NCBI RefSeq assembly: GCF_030580935.1
Contig: NZ_JAUQOM010000002.1
Location: forward strand, 496,001 to 560,000
Length of the DNA: 64,000 nucleotides
Reading direction: 5' to 3'
Source: Sphingobium cyanobacteriorum
GTDB lineage: Bacteria > Pseudomonadota > Alphaproteobacteria > Sphingomonadales > Sphingomonadaceae
Positions within the stretch are counted from its first letter, which is position 1; each line of letters begins with the position of its first letter. Positions 9,508-18,736 of the stretch are shown here, piece after piece. The notes under the pieces were generated by a model. The model saw only the letters and a list, made by a program, of their open reading frames with translations, made no database searches and was not told the origin of the DNA. Position numbers and translations under genes: made by a program.

Positions 9508-10641
9508 CTATAGCGTTGGCGTCAGCTTCAGCAACCGTCCCTGCGATCCATCGCCGCCATCCTCCAGCAGCCACAGCGCGCCGTCCGGGCCTTGCTCGAC
9601 CTCGCGGATGCGCGCGCCCATGTCCCACTGGTCCGCCTTTTCCGCCCTTTCGCCGTCCAGCTTCACCCGCACGAGGCTCTGGCTGGACAGGCCGCCGATG
9701 AACAGCGACCCCTTCCAGGCCGGGAACAGGTCGCCCGCATAGTGGATCAGCCCGCCCGGCGAAATCACCGGGTTCCACCAGACTTTGGGCGCTTCATAGC
9801 CATCGCCCGCCTTGTGATCGGGAATGTCGCGACCGTCATAATGGCTGCCGTTCGACGCCTTGGGCCAGCCATAGTTGAGGCCCGGCTTGATCAGGTTCAC
9901 CTCGTCGCCGCCCTTCGGCCCCATTTCCTGTTCCCACAATCGCCCGTCGGCATCAAAGGCGATGCCCAGCAGGTTGCGATGGCCATAGGACCAGACCGCC
10001 GGGTGAAAACCCTGTGCCGCCAGCGGATTGCCTGCCGCCGGCGTGCCGTCCAGGTTCAGGCGCAATAGCTTGCCCAGCGTCGCCTTGGGGTCTTGCGCCG
10101 GATCGAATGCCTGCCGCTCGCCATTGGTGAAGAACAGATATTGGCCGTCGGGGGAAAAGGCGATGCGGCCCGAATAATGGCCATTGCCCTCGACATAGGG
10201 GCTGGCGCGGAAGATCACCTGCACATCCTTCAGCGCGGTCGTCCCGTCGCTCGCCTGCGCGAACTGGCCCCTGGCCAGCGCGACGCCCTTCACGCCGTCC
10301 CGCGCTTCCGAAAAGCTGAAATAGACGGCCTGGTCCTTGGCGAAGGCTGGCGACAGCACCACGTCCATCAGCGCCCCTTGCCCCGCGCTGTCCACCCTGG
10401 GGATGCCCGCGACCGGGATCTTGGTGCCGTTTTTCGGATCGAACAGGATCATCTCGCCCGCCTTCTCCGTCACCAGCGCGCGACCGTCGGGCAGGAATGT
10501 CATCGCCCAGGGCGACTCGAAATCGGCGATCACCGATGTCTTGAACGGCTTGTCCGCCGATATGGCCGCCTGGCTGTTGGCCCCGTCGCCCGCGCAGGCG
10601 ATCAGCAGCAGGGGCAGGGCGGTGAGCGTCAGGTGGCGCAT
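9508..10641 (-). CDS. PQQ-type aldose sugar dehydrogenase-like lipoprotein
   Basis: The product resembles the soluble glucose dehydrogenase / YliI (Asd) beta-propeller family, which oxidises sugars with pyrroloquinoline quinone. The chosen ATG follows CCGGAGACACAG and gives a lipoprotein signal ending LLIAC (Cys about 15). Family motifs are ESPWAMTFLPDGRALVTEK, the active-site region GNGHYSGRIAFSPDG with the catalytic histidine, and the PQQ/Ca-binding EMGPKGGDEVNLIKPGLNYG. 377 residues matches the family. It stands alone on the minus strand. No PQQ biosynthesis gene is in the window. Confidence 0.85.
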   Translation of the reverse strand: MRHLTLTALPLLLIACAGDGANSQAAISADKPFKTSVIADFESPWAMTFLPDGRALVTEKAGEMILFDPKNGTKIPVAGIPRVDSAGQGALMDVVLSPAFAKDQAVYFSFSEARDGVKGVALARGQFAQASDGTTALKDVQVIFRASPYVEGNGHYSGRIAFSPDGQYLFFTNGERQAFDPAQDPKATLGKLLRLNLDGTPAAGNPLAAQGFHPAVWSYGHRNLLGIAFDADGRLWEQEMGPKGGDEVNLIKPGLNYGWPKASNGSHYDGRDIPDHKAGDGYEAPKVWWNPVISPGGLIHYAGDLFPAWKGSLFIGGLSSQSLVRVKLDGERAEKADQWDMGARIREVEQGPDGALWLLEDGGDGSQGRLLKLTPTL

Positions 10642-10815
10642 CTGTGTCTCCGGGGCAAAAGGATCATGCCGCTGCAATGATCGGGGACGATTAATGTTGC
10701 AGATTTTCTGTACCCCGCCTATATCGCCCTTGCTTCCTCACATCGTCAAACATGTCAGGGTCGCGGGTTTCCACCTGCGGCGCGGAAGAAGCTGCATATT
10801 TGTTCTGGAGACTGC

Positions 10816-11340
10816 ATGGCGGACATCGCCCAACTGACCGCGCTGATCGAACCTGAGGTGAAGGCTTTGGGCTTCGACCTGGTGCGCATCAAGCTGTTCG
10901 GGTCGGGGGATGAACACACGCTCCAGATCATGGCCGAACGTCCCGCCACCAAGCAGTTGGTGATCGAGGATTGCGCCGCCATCTCGCGCCGCCTGTCGGA
11001 CGTGCTGGACGAAGCCGATCCGATCGAGGAAGCCTATCGCCTCGAAGTCAGTTCACCCGGCATCGACCGGCCGCTCACCCGCCTGCACGATTTCCGCGAA
11101 TGGGCGGGTCATGAAGCGAAAATCGCCGCGACCGAACTGGTCGAGGGGCGCAAGAGCTTTCGCGGCGTCCTGAACGGCGTCGAAGGGGACGATATTCTCT
11201 TTACAGACGCCAAGGCCGGCGCGGTCGCCATCCCCTTCGCCCTTGTCGGCGAAGCCAAGCTGCTGCTGACCGACAGGCTGATTTCTGCTACCATGCCGCT
11301 CTCTTCCGATGGGGCGGATGAATTTGAAACCGAAGAATAA
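10816..11340 (+). CDS. rimP: Ribosome maturation factor RimP
   Basis: RimP assists late 30S subunit assembly. The N-terminal domain is typical (LIEPEVKALGFDLVRIKL; VIEDCAAISRRLSDVLDEADPI), with the SSPGIDRPL motif and a C-terminal SH3-like barrel (FRGVLNGVEGDDILF). 174 residues is normal. It is the first gene of the nusA-infB operon, 13 bases before nusA. The 174-base gap upstream, shared with the divergent lipoprotein gene, must hold the operon promoter. Confidence 0.95.
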   Translation: MADIAQLTALIEPEVKALGFDLVRIKLFGSGDEHTLQIMAERPATKQLVIEDCAAISRRLSDVLDEADPIEEAYRLEVSSPGIDRPLTRLHDFREWAGHEAKIAATELVEGRKSFRGVLNGVEGDDILFTDAKAGAVAIPFALVGEAKLLLTDRLISATMPLSSDGADEFETEE

Positions 11341-11353
11341 GGGTTCATAAGCC

Positions 11354-12925
11354 ATGGCCAACGCCATTTCCGCCAATCGGGCCGAACTGATCGCCATCGC
11401 CAATTCGGTGGCCAGCGAAAAGATGATCGACAAGGCCATCGTCATCGAGGCGATGGAGGACGCGATCCAGCGGGCCGCCCGCGCGCGCTACGGCGCCGAA
11501 AACGACATCCGTGCCAAGCTGGACCCGGACAGCGGCGACCTGCGCCTGTGGCGCGTCGTCGAAGTGGTCGACACGGTCGAGGATTATTTCAAGCAGGTCG
11601 ACCTCAAGCAGGCGCAAAAGCTCAAGAAGGACGCTGTTGTCGGCGACTTCATCGTCGATCCGCTGCCCGCGATCGACCTGGGCCGCATCGACGCGCAATC
11701 GGCCAAGCAGGTCATCTTCCAGAAGGTCCGCGACGCGGAGCGCGAGCGCCAGTTCGAGGAATATAAGGACCGCGTGGGCGAGATCATCACCGGCGTCGTC
11801 AAGTCCGTCGAATTCGGCCATGTCGTCGTCAATCTGGGCCGGGCCGAAGGCGTGATCCGCCGCGATCAGCAGATTCCGCGCGAAGTCGTCCGCGTCGGCG
11901 ACCGCATCCGCTCCGTCGTGCTCAACGTGCGCCGCGAAAATCGCGGGCCGCAGATTTTCCTCAGCCGCGCGCATCCCGAATTCATGAAGAAGCTGTTCGC
12001 GCAGGAAGTTCCCGAAATCTACGATGGCGTCATCACCATCATGGCCGCCGCCCGCGATCCGGGCAGCCGCGCCAAGATCGGCGTCATCAGCCGCGATTCG
12101 AGCATCGATCCGGTAGGCGCCTGCGTCGGCATGAAGGGCAGCCGCGTCCAGGCCGTCGTGCAGGAAATGCAGGGCGAAAAGATCGACATCATCCCCTGGT
12201 CGGAAGATACCGCCACCTTCGTCGTCAACGCGCTGCAACCCGCCCAGGTCGCCCGCGTCGTCATCGATGAGGAAGAAGAGCGTATCGAAGTCGTCGTTCC
12301 CGACGATCAGCTCAGCCTCGCCATCGGCCGCCGTGGCCAGAATGTCCGCCTCGCCAGCCAGCTCACCGGCAAGGCGATCGACATCATGACCGAAGCCGAT
12401 GCGTCGGAAAAGCGCCAGAAGGAATTCGTCGCCCGCTCCGAACTGTTCCAGAACGAACTGGACGTGGACGAAACTCTGTCGCAACTGCTGGTGGCCGAAG
12501 GCTTTGGCGAGCTGGAGGAAGTCGCCTATGTCGAGGTTGACGAACTCGCCTCGATCGAGGGTTTTGACGAGGAACTGGCCGCCGAACTGCAAAATCGCGC
12601 GCAGGAAGCGCTCGAACGCCGCGAGGCTGCCGCGCGTGAGGAACGTCAGGCGCTGGGCGTCGAGGATGCGCTGGCCGACATGCCGCACCTGACCGAAGCC
12701 ATGCTGGTGACGCTGGGCAAGGCGGGGATCAAGACGCTCGACGATCTCGCCGATCTCGCCACCGACGAACTGGTGCAGAAGAAGCGCGTCGACCAGCGCC
12801 GCCGCAAGTCCGACAGCAGCAGCGACGACAAGGGCGGCATCCTGGCCGCCTACGGCCTGTCCGACGAGCAGGGCAATGAAATCATCATGGCCGCCCGCGC
12901 CCACTGGTTCGAAGAGGAAGCCTGA
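11354..12925 (+). CDS. nusA: Transcription termination/antitermination factor NusA
   Basis: NusA binds RNA polymerase and nascent RNA, modulating pausing, termination and antitermination. The 523 residues hold the N-terminal polymerase-binding domain, an S1 domain (EIITGVVKSVEFGHVVVNLG), the two KH domains (GACVGMKGSRVQAV; LSLAIGRRGQNVRLASQL) and C-terminal helix-hairpin-helix/acidic repeat segments (GFGELEEVAYVEVDELASIE; LGKAGIKTLDDLADLA), as usual for alphaproteobacteria. The next gene starts six bases after its stop. Confidence 0.97.
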   Translation: MANAISANRAELIAIANSVASEKMIDKAIVIEAMEDAIQRAARARYGAENDIRAKLDPDSGDLRLWRVVEVVDTVEDYFKQVDLKQAQKLKKDAVVGDFIVDPLPAIDLGRIDAQSAKQVIFQKVRDAERERQFEEYKDRVGEIITGVVKSVEFGHVVVNLGRAEGVIRRDQQIPREVVRVGDRIRSVVLNVRRENRGPQIFLSRAHPEFMKKLFAQEVPEIYDGVITIMAAARDPGSRAKIGVISRDSSIDPVGACVGMKGSRVQAVVQEMQGEKIDIIPWSEDTATFVVNALQPAQVARVVIDEEEERIEVVVPDDQLSLAIGRRGQNVRLASQLTGKAIDIMTEADASEKRQKEFVARSELFQNELDVDETLSQLLVAEGFGELEEVAYVEVDELASIEGFDEELAAELQNRAQEALERREAAAREERQALGVEDALADMPHLTEAMLVTLGKAGIKTLDDLADLATDELVQKKRVDQRRRKSDSSSDDKGGILAAYGLSDEQGNEIIMAARAHWFEEEA

Positions 12926-12931
12926 GCCTTT

Positions 12932-13168
12932 ATGCCTTTTGTCGACATCCGCCTGGCTGGCAACGCAACCCGCGCGCAGAAAGCCGCGATCGTTGCTGAC
13001 GTCACCCGGTCGCTCGTGGAGCGGCTGGGGAAGCCGGCGGCTGCCGTGCAGATCGTGATCTCGGAAATTCCCACTGAAAATTACGCGGCCGGCGGGCAAT
13101 TGCTCGTCGACCGCGACGCCCCCTCTTCACCAAGGGAGGACGCCCATGCTGCGGTCACTCCCCGATGA
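12932..13168 (+). CDS. 4-oxalocrotonate tautomerase family protein
   Basis: This small protein has the hallmark Pro2 (MPFVDIRLAGNATRAQKAAI), which becomes the catalytic N-terminal proline of tautomerases such as 4-OT after Met removal. A beta-alpha-beta pattern follows, with VERLGKPAAAVQIVISE. 78 residues is slightly long, and the extra 15-20 residues at the C-terminus (APSSPREDAHAAVTPR) look unstructured. It begins six bases after nusA, with a GAGGAAG site inside the nusA end, so it is translated from the same message. Its substrate cannot be inferred. Its position between nusA and ylxR is not the standard operon content. Confidence 0.75.
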   Translation: MPFVDIRLAGNATRAQKAAIVADVTRSLVERLGKPAAAVQIVISEIPTENYAAGGQLLVDRDAPSSPREDAHAAVTPR

Positions 13169-13231
13169 GAGAATAGGCGCTCCCTCTAGCGTTGGACTTG
13201 CCCTTTCTTCCGTTCTGGCGGAGGAGCGCGC

Positions 13232-13894
13232 ATGACCGAACGCAAATGCATATTGACCGGCGACCGTGCCGATCCCGACACGCTGATCCGCCTGGCCGTG
13301 GGGCCGGAGGGGCAGGTGCTGCCCGACATCCGCGCCAAGGCGCCGGGGCGGGGCGCCTGGATCGGCGTGACCCGCGCGGAACTGGAAACCGCGCTGGCCA
13401 GGGGCAAGCTCAAGGGCGCGCTCGCCCGGTCGTTCAAGGACGGCGCGCTTCAGATCCCAGAATCCCTGCCCGCCCTGGTCGAGGATGGTCTGCGCAAGGC
13501 GTTGCTCGACCGGCTGGGGCTGGAAGCCCGCGCCTCCATGCTGCTCACCGGGTCGGAAAAGATCGATGTCGCCTGCCGCAAGGGGCAGGTGCAATTGCTG
13601 CTCCATGCCGTCGATGCGGCGGCCGACGGCAATCGCAAGCTGGACCAGGCATTTCGGGTTGGCCGGGATGCGGAGGGCACGGATTTGGCGGGCATCACCT
13701 TGCCTGTGGACCGCGATGCCCTATCTATGGCAATGGGGCGGGACAATGTCGTCCATATCGCGGTGACCGACTCGCGGGCTGCTTCGCGCCTGCGCGCGGC
13801 CATAGGCCGCTTGGAAAGCTATCTGGGTTGCGCTAACGGGGCGCCTGTGCATGGGGAGCATGACTCCGCCGATGCGCCGGGCGTCCCTGACTAG
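13232..13894 (+). CDS. YlxR (DUF448) RNA-binding protein with L7Ae-like C-terminal domain
   Basis: YlxR-family proteins are small RNA-binding proteins in nusA-infB operons. Residues 1-80 have the DUF448 layout (RKCILTGDR, GRGAWIGVTRAELETAL, LARSFK). About 100-200 form a second alpha/beta domain with the Leu/Ala pattern of L7Ae-type proteins (KGQVQLLLHAVDAAADGNRK; MAMGRDNVVHIAV). That fusion is common in alphaproteobacteria. The ATG follows a strong GGAGGAG site. The tail (about 200-220) is acidic and probably disordered. Confidence 0.85.
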   Translation: MTERKCILTGDRADPDTLIRLAVGPEGQVLPDIRAKAPGRGAWIGVTRAELETALARGKLKGALARSFKDGALQIPESLPALVEDGLRKALLDRLGLEARASMLLTGSEKIDVACRKGQVQLLLHAVDAAADGNRKLDQAFRVGRDAEGTDLAGITLPVDRDALSMAMGRDNVVHIAVTDSRAASRLRAAIGRLESYLGCANGAPVHGEHDSADAPGVPD

Positions 13895-13972
13895 TTTGGG
13901 CCGAACAGGCATATATTGGGCGTCGGCGGGCCTATCCGGCCGAAGCGGAAGTGAAGGGTTAAGTTCAGTCGT

Positions 13973-16582
13973 ATGAGTGACAGCAAGGAAGACAAGCCGG
14001 TTCTGGGCCGCAAGCCACTGGGCATCAAGCGGACCGTCGAATCCGGCCAGGTGCAGCAGCAGTTCAGCCATGGCCGCAAGAATACGGTCGTGGTCGAGGT
14101 GAAGCGGCGCCGTGTTCTGGGCAAGCCGGGTGAGACGGCCGGTGCCGCGCCTGCGGCCACGCCCCAGGCTGATCCCGCGCCTGCGCCCCGTCCCGCCGCC
14201 CCGGCGCCGCAGCAGCCCCAGGCCCGCGCGCCCCAGCCGGCCGCCCCGGTGCGCCAGTCGCCGCCGCAAAGCCTGATGTCGCGTCAGGAATTGCAGGCCA
14301 AGCTGCTGCGTGAGGCCGAAGAGGCCCGCATGACCGCGCTGGAGGATGCCCGTCGTCGTGAGGACGCCGCGCGCCTTGCCGCGATCGAGGAAGAAAAGCG
14401 CCGGGCCGAGGAAAATCGCCAGGCGGCCGAAGCCCCGGTTGCTCCGGTGGCCGAACCGGAAGCCAGGGCAGCCGAAGAACCCGCAAGCGCCCCCGCCCCG
14501 GCGCAGGAGCCTGCCGCCCCCGCGCCTGTCGCCACCGCACCTGTCGCGGCGCAGTCCGCCCCGGCGGAAGCCGAAGCGCGCGCTCCGGTCGCTGCCGTCC
14601 CGCCGCCGCGCCGCTTCACCCCGGTCGCGCCGGTCAAGCGTCCCGAACCGGCCAAGCCCGAACGCGCCAAGAAGGGCGAGGATAATCGTCGCCAGGCCGG
14701 CAAGCTCACCGTCACCAAGGCGCTGGCCGATGACGACAGCGCCCGCGCCCGCAGCCTCGCCGCGCTCAAGCGTGCCCGCGAAAAGGAACGTCGCGCCCAT
14801 TATTCGGGCGGCGCCAAGACGCGCGAGAAGCAGAGCCGCGACGTGATCGTGCCCGAAAGCATCACGGTGCAGGAACTCGCCAACCGCATGGCCGAAAAGG
14901 GCGCGGATCTGGTCAAGTCCCTGTTCAAGATGGGCACCGCCGTCACGCTCAACCAGTCGATCGACCAGGATACGGCGGAACTGCTGGTCGAGGAATTCGG
15001 CCACCGCATCCAGCGCGTGTCCGATGCCGACGTGGAAATCGGCATGGAAGGGGAGGTCGATGCGTTCGAAACGCTCAAGCCCCGCGCCCCTGTTGTCACC
15101 ATCATGGGCCATGTCGACCATGGCAAGACCTCGCTGCTCGACGCGCTGCGCGGGACCGATGTGGTCGCGGGCGAAAGCGGCGGCATCACCCAGCATATCG
15201 GCGCCTATCAGGTGACGACCAAGGCTGGCGATGTCATCACCTTCCTCGACACGCCGGGCCATGAAGCCTTCTCGGAAATGCGCGCCCGCGGCGCCAACGT
15301 CACCGATATCGTCATCCTGGTGGTGGCGGCCGATGACGGGCTGATGCCGCAGACGATCGAGGCGATCAACCATACCAAGGCGGCCGGCGTGCCGATGATC
15401 GTGGCGATCAACAAGTGCGACAAGCCCGACGCCAACCCGCAAAAGGTGCGCGAGCGCCTGCTGAGCGAGGAGATCGTGGTCGAGGATATGGGCGGCGACG
15501 TTCAGGACGTGGAGGTTTCCGCGCTCAAGAAGACCGGCCTTGACGAACTGATCGAAAAGATCCTGCTCCAGGCCGAAGTCATGGAACTGTCCGCCAACCC
15601 CGATCGCCAGGCCGAAGGCAATGTGATCGAGGCGCAGCTCGACAAGGGCCGTGGTGCGGTCGCCACCGTGCTGGTGCGCAAGGGCACGCTCAAGGTCGGC
15701 GACACCTTCGTCATCGGCGCCGAAAGCGGCAAGGTCCGTGCGCTGGTCAATGACAAGGGCCAGCAGGTGAAGTCCGCCGGCCCCTCCACCCCGGTCGAGG
15801 TTCTGGGCCTGTCCGGCGTGCCCAAGGCGGGCGACCAGCTCACTGTCGTGGAAAATGAAGCCCGTGCCCGCGAAGTCGCCGCCTATCGTCAGGAACAGGC
15901 GACCAAGAAGCGCACGACGACCGCGCCCACCAGCTTTGAACATATGTTCTCGGCGCTCAACACCACCGTCATCGAATATCCGGTGGTGGTGAAGGGCGAT
16001 GTGCAGGGGTCCGTCGAAGCGATCGTGTCGTCCTTGAACCGCATCTCGACCGACGAGATCAAGGTCCGCATCCTGCAATCGGGCGTCGGCGCGATCACCG
16101 AAAGCGATGTCACGCTGGCCGCCGCCAGCCGCGCGCCGCTGATCGGCTTCAACGTCCGCCCCAATGCCAAGGCGCGCCAGTTGGCGGAGCGCGAGAAAAT
16201 CTCGCTGCGCTATTATGACGTGATCTACGACCTGCTTGAGGAAGTGCGCGGCGAAATGGCGGGCCAGTTGGCGCCCGAACGCATCGAAACGATCGTTGGT
16301 CGCGCCGAAGTGCTCCAGGTGTTCCCGGCGGGCAAGAAGGACAAGGCGGCCGGCCTCCTCGTCCTCGACGGCATCATCCGCAAGGGGCTCAACGCGCGCC
16401 TCACCCGGTCCGATGTCATCGTGTCGAAAACGGTCATCCATTCGCTCCGCCGCTTCAAGGACGATGTCTCCGAAGTCCGCGCGGGCATGGAATGCGGCGC
16501 GGTCCTCCAGGACACGAACGACATCAAGGTCGGCGACACGCTCGAACTGTTCGAGGTCGAAGAACGCCAGCGCACGCTGTGA
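13973..16582 (+). CDS. infB: Translation initiation factor IF-2
   Basis: IF-2 is the GTPase that delivers initiator tRNA to the 30S subunit. The 869 residues start with the alphaproteobacterial N-terminal motif ([20 protein letters not shown]). A long Pro/Ala/Glu-rich linker (about 60-230) follows, then the IF2_N helix ([19 protein letters not shown]) and the G domain from about 370, with GHVDHGKTS (P-loop near residue 379), DTPGHEAF and NKCDKPDA. Domains II-IV end at [11 protein letters not shown]. Everything expected is present. A GC-rich palindrome pair separates it from rbfA. Confidence 0.97.
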   Translation: MSDSKEDKPVLGRKPLGIKRTVESGQVQQQFSHGRKNTVVVEVKRRRVLGKPGETAGAAPAATPQADPAPAPRPAAPAPQQPQARAPQPAAPVRQSPPQSLMSRQELQAKLLREAEEARMTALEDARRREDAARLAAIEEEKRRAEENRQAAEAPVAPVAEPEARAAEEPASAPAPAQEPAAPAPVATAPVAAQSAPAEAEARAPVAAVPPPRRFTPVAPVKRPEPAKPERAKKGEDNRRQAGKLTVTKALADDDSARARSLAALKRAREKERRAHYSGGAKTREKQSRDVIVPESITVQELANRMAEKGADLVKSLFKMGTAVTLNQSIDQDTAELLVEEFGHRIQRVSDADVEIGMEGEVDAFETLKPRAPVVTIMGHVDHGKTSLLDALRGTDVVAGESGGITQHIGAYQVTTKAGDVITFLDTPGHEAFSEMRARGANVTDIVILVVAADDGLMPQTIEAINHTKAAGVPMIVAINKCDKPDANPQKVRERLLSEEIVVEDMGGDVQDVEVSALKKTGLDELIEKILLQAEVMELSANPDRQAEGNVIEAQLDKGRGAVATVLVRKGTLKVGDTFVIGAESGKVRALVNDKGQQVKSAGPSTPVEVLGLSGVPKAGDQLTVVENEARAREVAAYRQEQATKKRTTTAPTSFEHMFSALNTTVIEYPVVVKGDVQGSVEAIVSSLNRISTDEIKVRILQSGVGAITESDVTLAAASRAPLIGFNVRPNAKARQLAEREKISLRYYDVIYDLLEEVRGEMAGQLAPERIETIVGRAEVLQVFPAGKKDKAAGLLVLDGIIRKGLNARLTRSDVIVSKTVIHSLRRFKDDVSEVRAGMECGAVLQDTNDIKVGDTLELFEVEERQRTL

Positions 16583-16590
16583 TCCAAATT

Positions 16591-16697
16591 CCCCCTCCCG
16601 CTTGCGGGAGGGGGCCAGGGCGGCGGGCCGGCCCTCCTTGTGAATCGCTATGGCCGGCGGGGAAGGCCCACCCCAGGCCCCTCCCGCAGGCGGGAGG
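16591..16697. repeat. Paired GC-rich hairpins between infB and rbfA
   Basis: There is a perfect 11-bp stem, CCCCCTCCCGC (16591-16601) with GCGGGAGGGGG (16604-16614), and a second stem, CCTCCCGC (16680-16687) with GCGGGAGG (16690-16697). They bracket a GC-rich spacer. The right arm supplies the GGAGGAGAGG ribosome site of rbfA. This looks like a dispersed sphingomonad palindromic element that has landed inside the operon. Confidence 0.65.
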
Positions 16698-16706
16698 AGA
16701 GGATCT

Positions 16707-17111
16707 ATGTCCAACCAACCCGAAGGCCCCTCCGTCCGCCTGCTCCGCGTGGGTGAACAGGTGCGCCACGTCCTGTCCGAAATCCTCCAGCGCGGTGACG
16801 TGCATGACGATGTGCTGACCAGGCATGTCGTCAGCGTCACCGAAGTCCGCATGTCGCCCGACCTGCGCCACGCGACCGTGTTCATCAAGTCGCTGCTGGG
16901 GCAGGATGAGGAAGCGGTGCTGAAAGCGCTGCGCACCAACACCGCCTATCTCCAGCGCGAAGTCGCGACCCGCATTCGCCTCAAATATGCGGCGAAGCTC
17001 AAATTCCTGGCTGACGAGAGCTTCGACGAAGGCACCCATATCGACAAGCTGCTGCGCGATCCCAAGGTGGCCCGCGACCTGGCGAAGGACGAGGGCGAGG
17101 CTGCGGATTGA
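16707..17111 (+). CDS. rbfA: Ribosome-binding factor A
   Basis: RbfA is a KH-type 30S maturation and cold-adaptation factor. The chosen ATG follows GGAGGAGAGG and gives 134 residues starting [20 protein letters not shown]. An in-frame ATG 57 bases earlier would translate the intergenic palindrome and is rejected. Family motifs are [19 protein letters not shown] and the C-terminal [19 protein letters not shown]. Confidence 0.95.
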   Translation: MSNQPEGPSVRLLRVGEQVRHVLSEILQRGDVHDDVLTRHVVSVTEVRMSPDLRHATVFIKSLLGQDEEAVLKALRTNTAYLQREVATRIRLKYAAKLKFLADESFDEGTHIDKLLRDPKVARDLAKDEGEAAD

Positions 17112-17218
17112 AATGCCTGCCGCTGGCCGGAAATTTCGGCCATTTGCCGGCGTGGGGCCGTGCAGAGGCTTCCCGTTGCTGGCGGACTAAGCATAAAAGG
17201 CGATGGAGCGGACAGCAT

Positions 17219-18115
17219 ATGATGAGACATTTGATGATGCTTCTGGCGGTCTTCGTGATCGCCACGCCCGCCCTCGCCAGGGAGCCCGCGATCCATCCCG
17301 CCGTCATCACCGATCCCCGGCCGGACGCCGCCTATCCCGCCGGGATGAGCGCCTTCGTCATCCCGGTCGAGGATGGCGCGATGAATGCGGTCCTGTACAC
17401 CGCCGCCGGTCCGGGCCTCCATCCCACCCTGCTGTTGCTCCACGGCTTTCCCGGCAATGAGCAGAATCTCGATCTGGCGCAGGCGGCGCGGCGCGCCGGC
17501 TGGCATGTCCTGACGCTGCATTATCGCGGCAGTTGGGGCAGCCCCGGCACCTTCTCCTTCACCCATGCGTCCGACGATGCCTTTGCCGCGCTGCAATTTC
17601 TGCAACAGCCCGCGACCGTCGCCCGCTATCGCATTGACACCAGCGCGATCGTGGTGGCGGGGCACAGCATGGGCGGCTTCATGGCCGCCGATGCCGCCGC
17701 CGCCGAACCGCGCGTCGCGGGCCTGTTCCTGATCGACCCCTGGGACCCGGCCCATACCGTCGCCGCGCTCGCAACGCCCGAAGGCGAGGCCGCATGGAAG
17801 GCCGAAGTGGCGAGCGACCTGCCGCCGCTCAACGGCGCAACCTATGACAGCCTGACCGGCGAGATCAGGGGGGATGGGCAGAAATTCGACCTTGGCCGGC
17901 GTCTTGCGGGCTATGGCCGCCGCCCGCTGACCCTGCTGGGCGCGGAAAAGGGGATCGGCGCACATGCTCGCAAGGCTGCGGCCGATGCGCAGGGGGCCAA
18001 TCCGGACGCGCGGCTGATGGTCTGGCCGACCGACCACAGCTTTTCCGACAGCCGGATCGCGCTCGCCGACGCGCTGGTCCGTTTCCTGGCTGGTGTTGCG
18101 CCCACGATCCGTTAA
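17219..18115 (+). CDS. Secreted alpha/beta hydrolase
   Basis: This is a predicted periplasmic serine hydrolase. The chosen ATG (GGAG 8 bases upstream) gives a clean signal peptide, MMRHLMMLLAVFVIATPALA, with cleavage before REP. The fold's landmarks are the oxyanion HGFPGNE, the nucleophile elbow VVAGHSMGGF, an acid in the LFLIDPWDPAH or LLGAEK region, and the terminal histidine in PTDHSFSD. 298 residues in total. The substrate is unknown. It lies between rbfA and tdk/truB inside the translation-gene run, 10 bases before tdk, so it probably travels on the same message. Confidence 0.75.
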   Translation: MMRHLMMLLAVFVIATPALAREPAIHPAVITDPRPDAAYPAGMSAFVIPVEDGAMNAVLYTAAGPGLHPTLLLLHGFPGNEQNLDLAQAARRAGWHVLTLHYRGSWGSPGTFSFTHASDDAFAALQFLQQPATVARYRIDTSAIVVAGHSMGGFMAADAAAAEPRVAGLFLIDPWDPAHTVAALATPEGEAAWKAEVASDLPPLNGATYDSLTGEIRGDGQKFDLGRRLAGYGRRPLTLLGAEKGIGAHARKAAADAQGANPDARLMVWPTDHSFSDSRIALADALVRFLAGVAPTIR

Positions 18116-18125
18116 TTGACCGCGG

Positions 18126-18704
18126 ATGGCCAAGCTCTATTTCTACTATAGCTCGATGAATGCGGGCAAATCGACCACGCTGCTGCAATCGAGCTTCAAC
18201 TATCAGGAACGCGGCATGGCGACGATGCTGTGGACCGCCGCGATCGACGATCGCTACGGCCATGGCCGCATCGCCTCGCGCATCGGGCTGGAACAGCCGG
18301 CGCATCTGTTCGATCCGCAATCCGACATGTTTGCCGCCATCGCCGCCAGCCATCAGGCAACGCCGCTGTCCTGCGTACTGGTGGATGAGGCGCAATTCCT
18401 GACGCGGACACAGGTGTGGCAACTGGCGGCGGTGTGCGACCGGCTTGGCGTGCCGGTCCTCTGCTATGGCCTGCGCACCGATTTCCAGGGCGAACTGTTC
18501 GACGGCAGCGCCCACCTCCTCGGCCTGGCCGACGCGCTGACGGAGATCAAGACGGTGTGCGATTGCGGCCGCAAGGCGACGATGAACCTGCGCGTCGACG
18601 GGCAGGGCAGGGCGATCCGCCAGGGGGCCCAGACCGAAATCGGCGGCAATGATCGCTATGTCGCGCTCTGCCGCCGCCATTTCGTGGAGCAGATGCAGGG
18701 CTGA
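18126..18704 (+). CDS. tdk: Thymidine kinase
   Basis: This enzyme phosphorylates thymidine to dTMP in salvage. The 192 residues match type II (tetrameric) thymidine kinase: P-loop [14 protein letters not shown], catalytic glutamate in VLVDEAQFL, the lasso/substrate loop around [12 protein letters not shown], and the Cys pairs CDCGRK and LCRRHF of the structural zinc site. The start ATG lies 10 bases after the hydrolase stop. It is an accessory gene inside the rbfA-truB interval. Confidence 0.92.
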   Translation: MAKLYFYYSSMNAGKSTTLLQSSFNYQERGMATMLWTAAIDDRYGHGRIASRIGLEQPAHLFDPQSDMFAAIAASHQATPLSCVLVDEAQFLTRTQVWQLAAVCDRLGVPVLCYGLRTDFQGELFDGSAHLLGLADALTEIKTVCDCGRKATMNLRVDGQGRAIRQGAQTEIGGNDRYVALCRRHFVEQMQG

Positions 18705-18736
18705 CAGCGGCGGCGGCGCGCTATACAGGCGCGTCC

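Noticed and set aside
13721..16942. 1073-codon open frame on the minus strand
   Set aside because: Antisense shadow of ylxR, infB and rbfA, with no recognisable domain.
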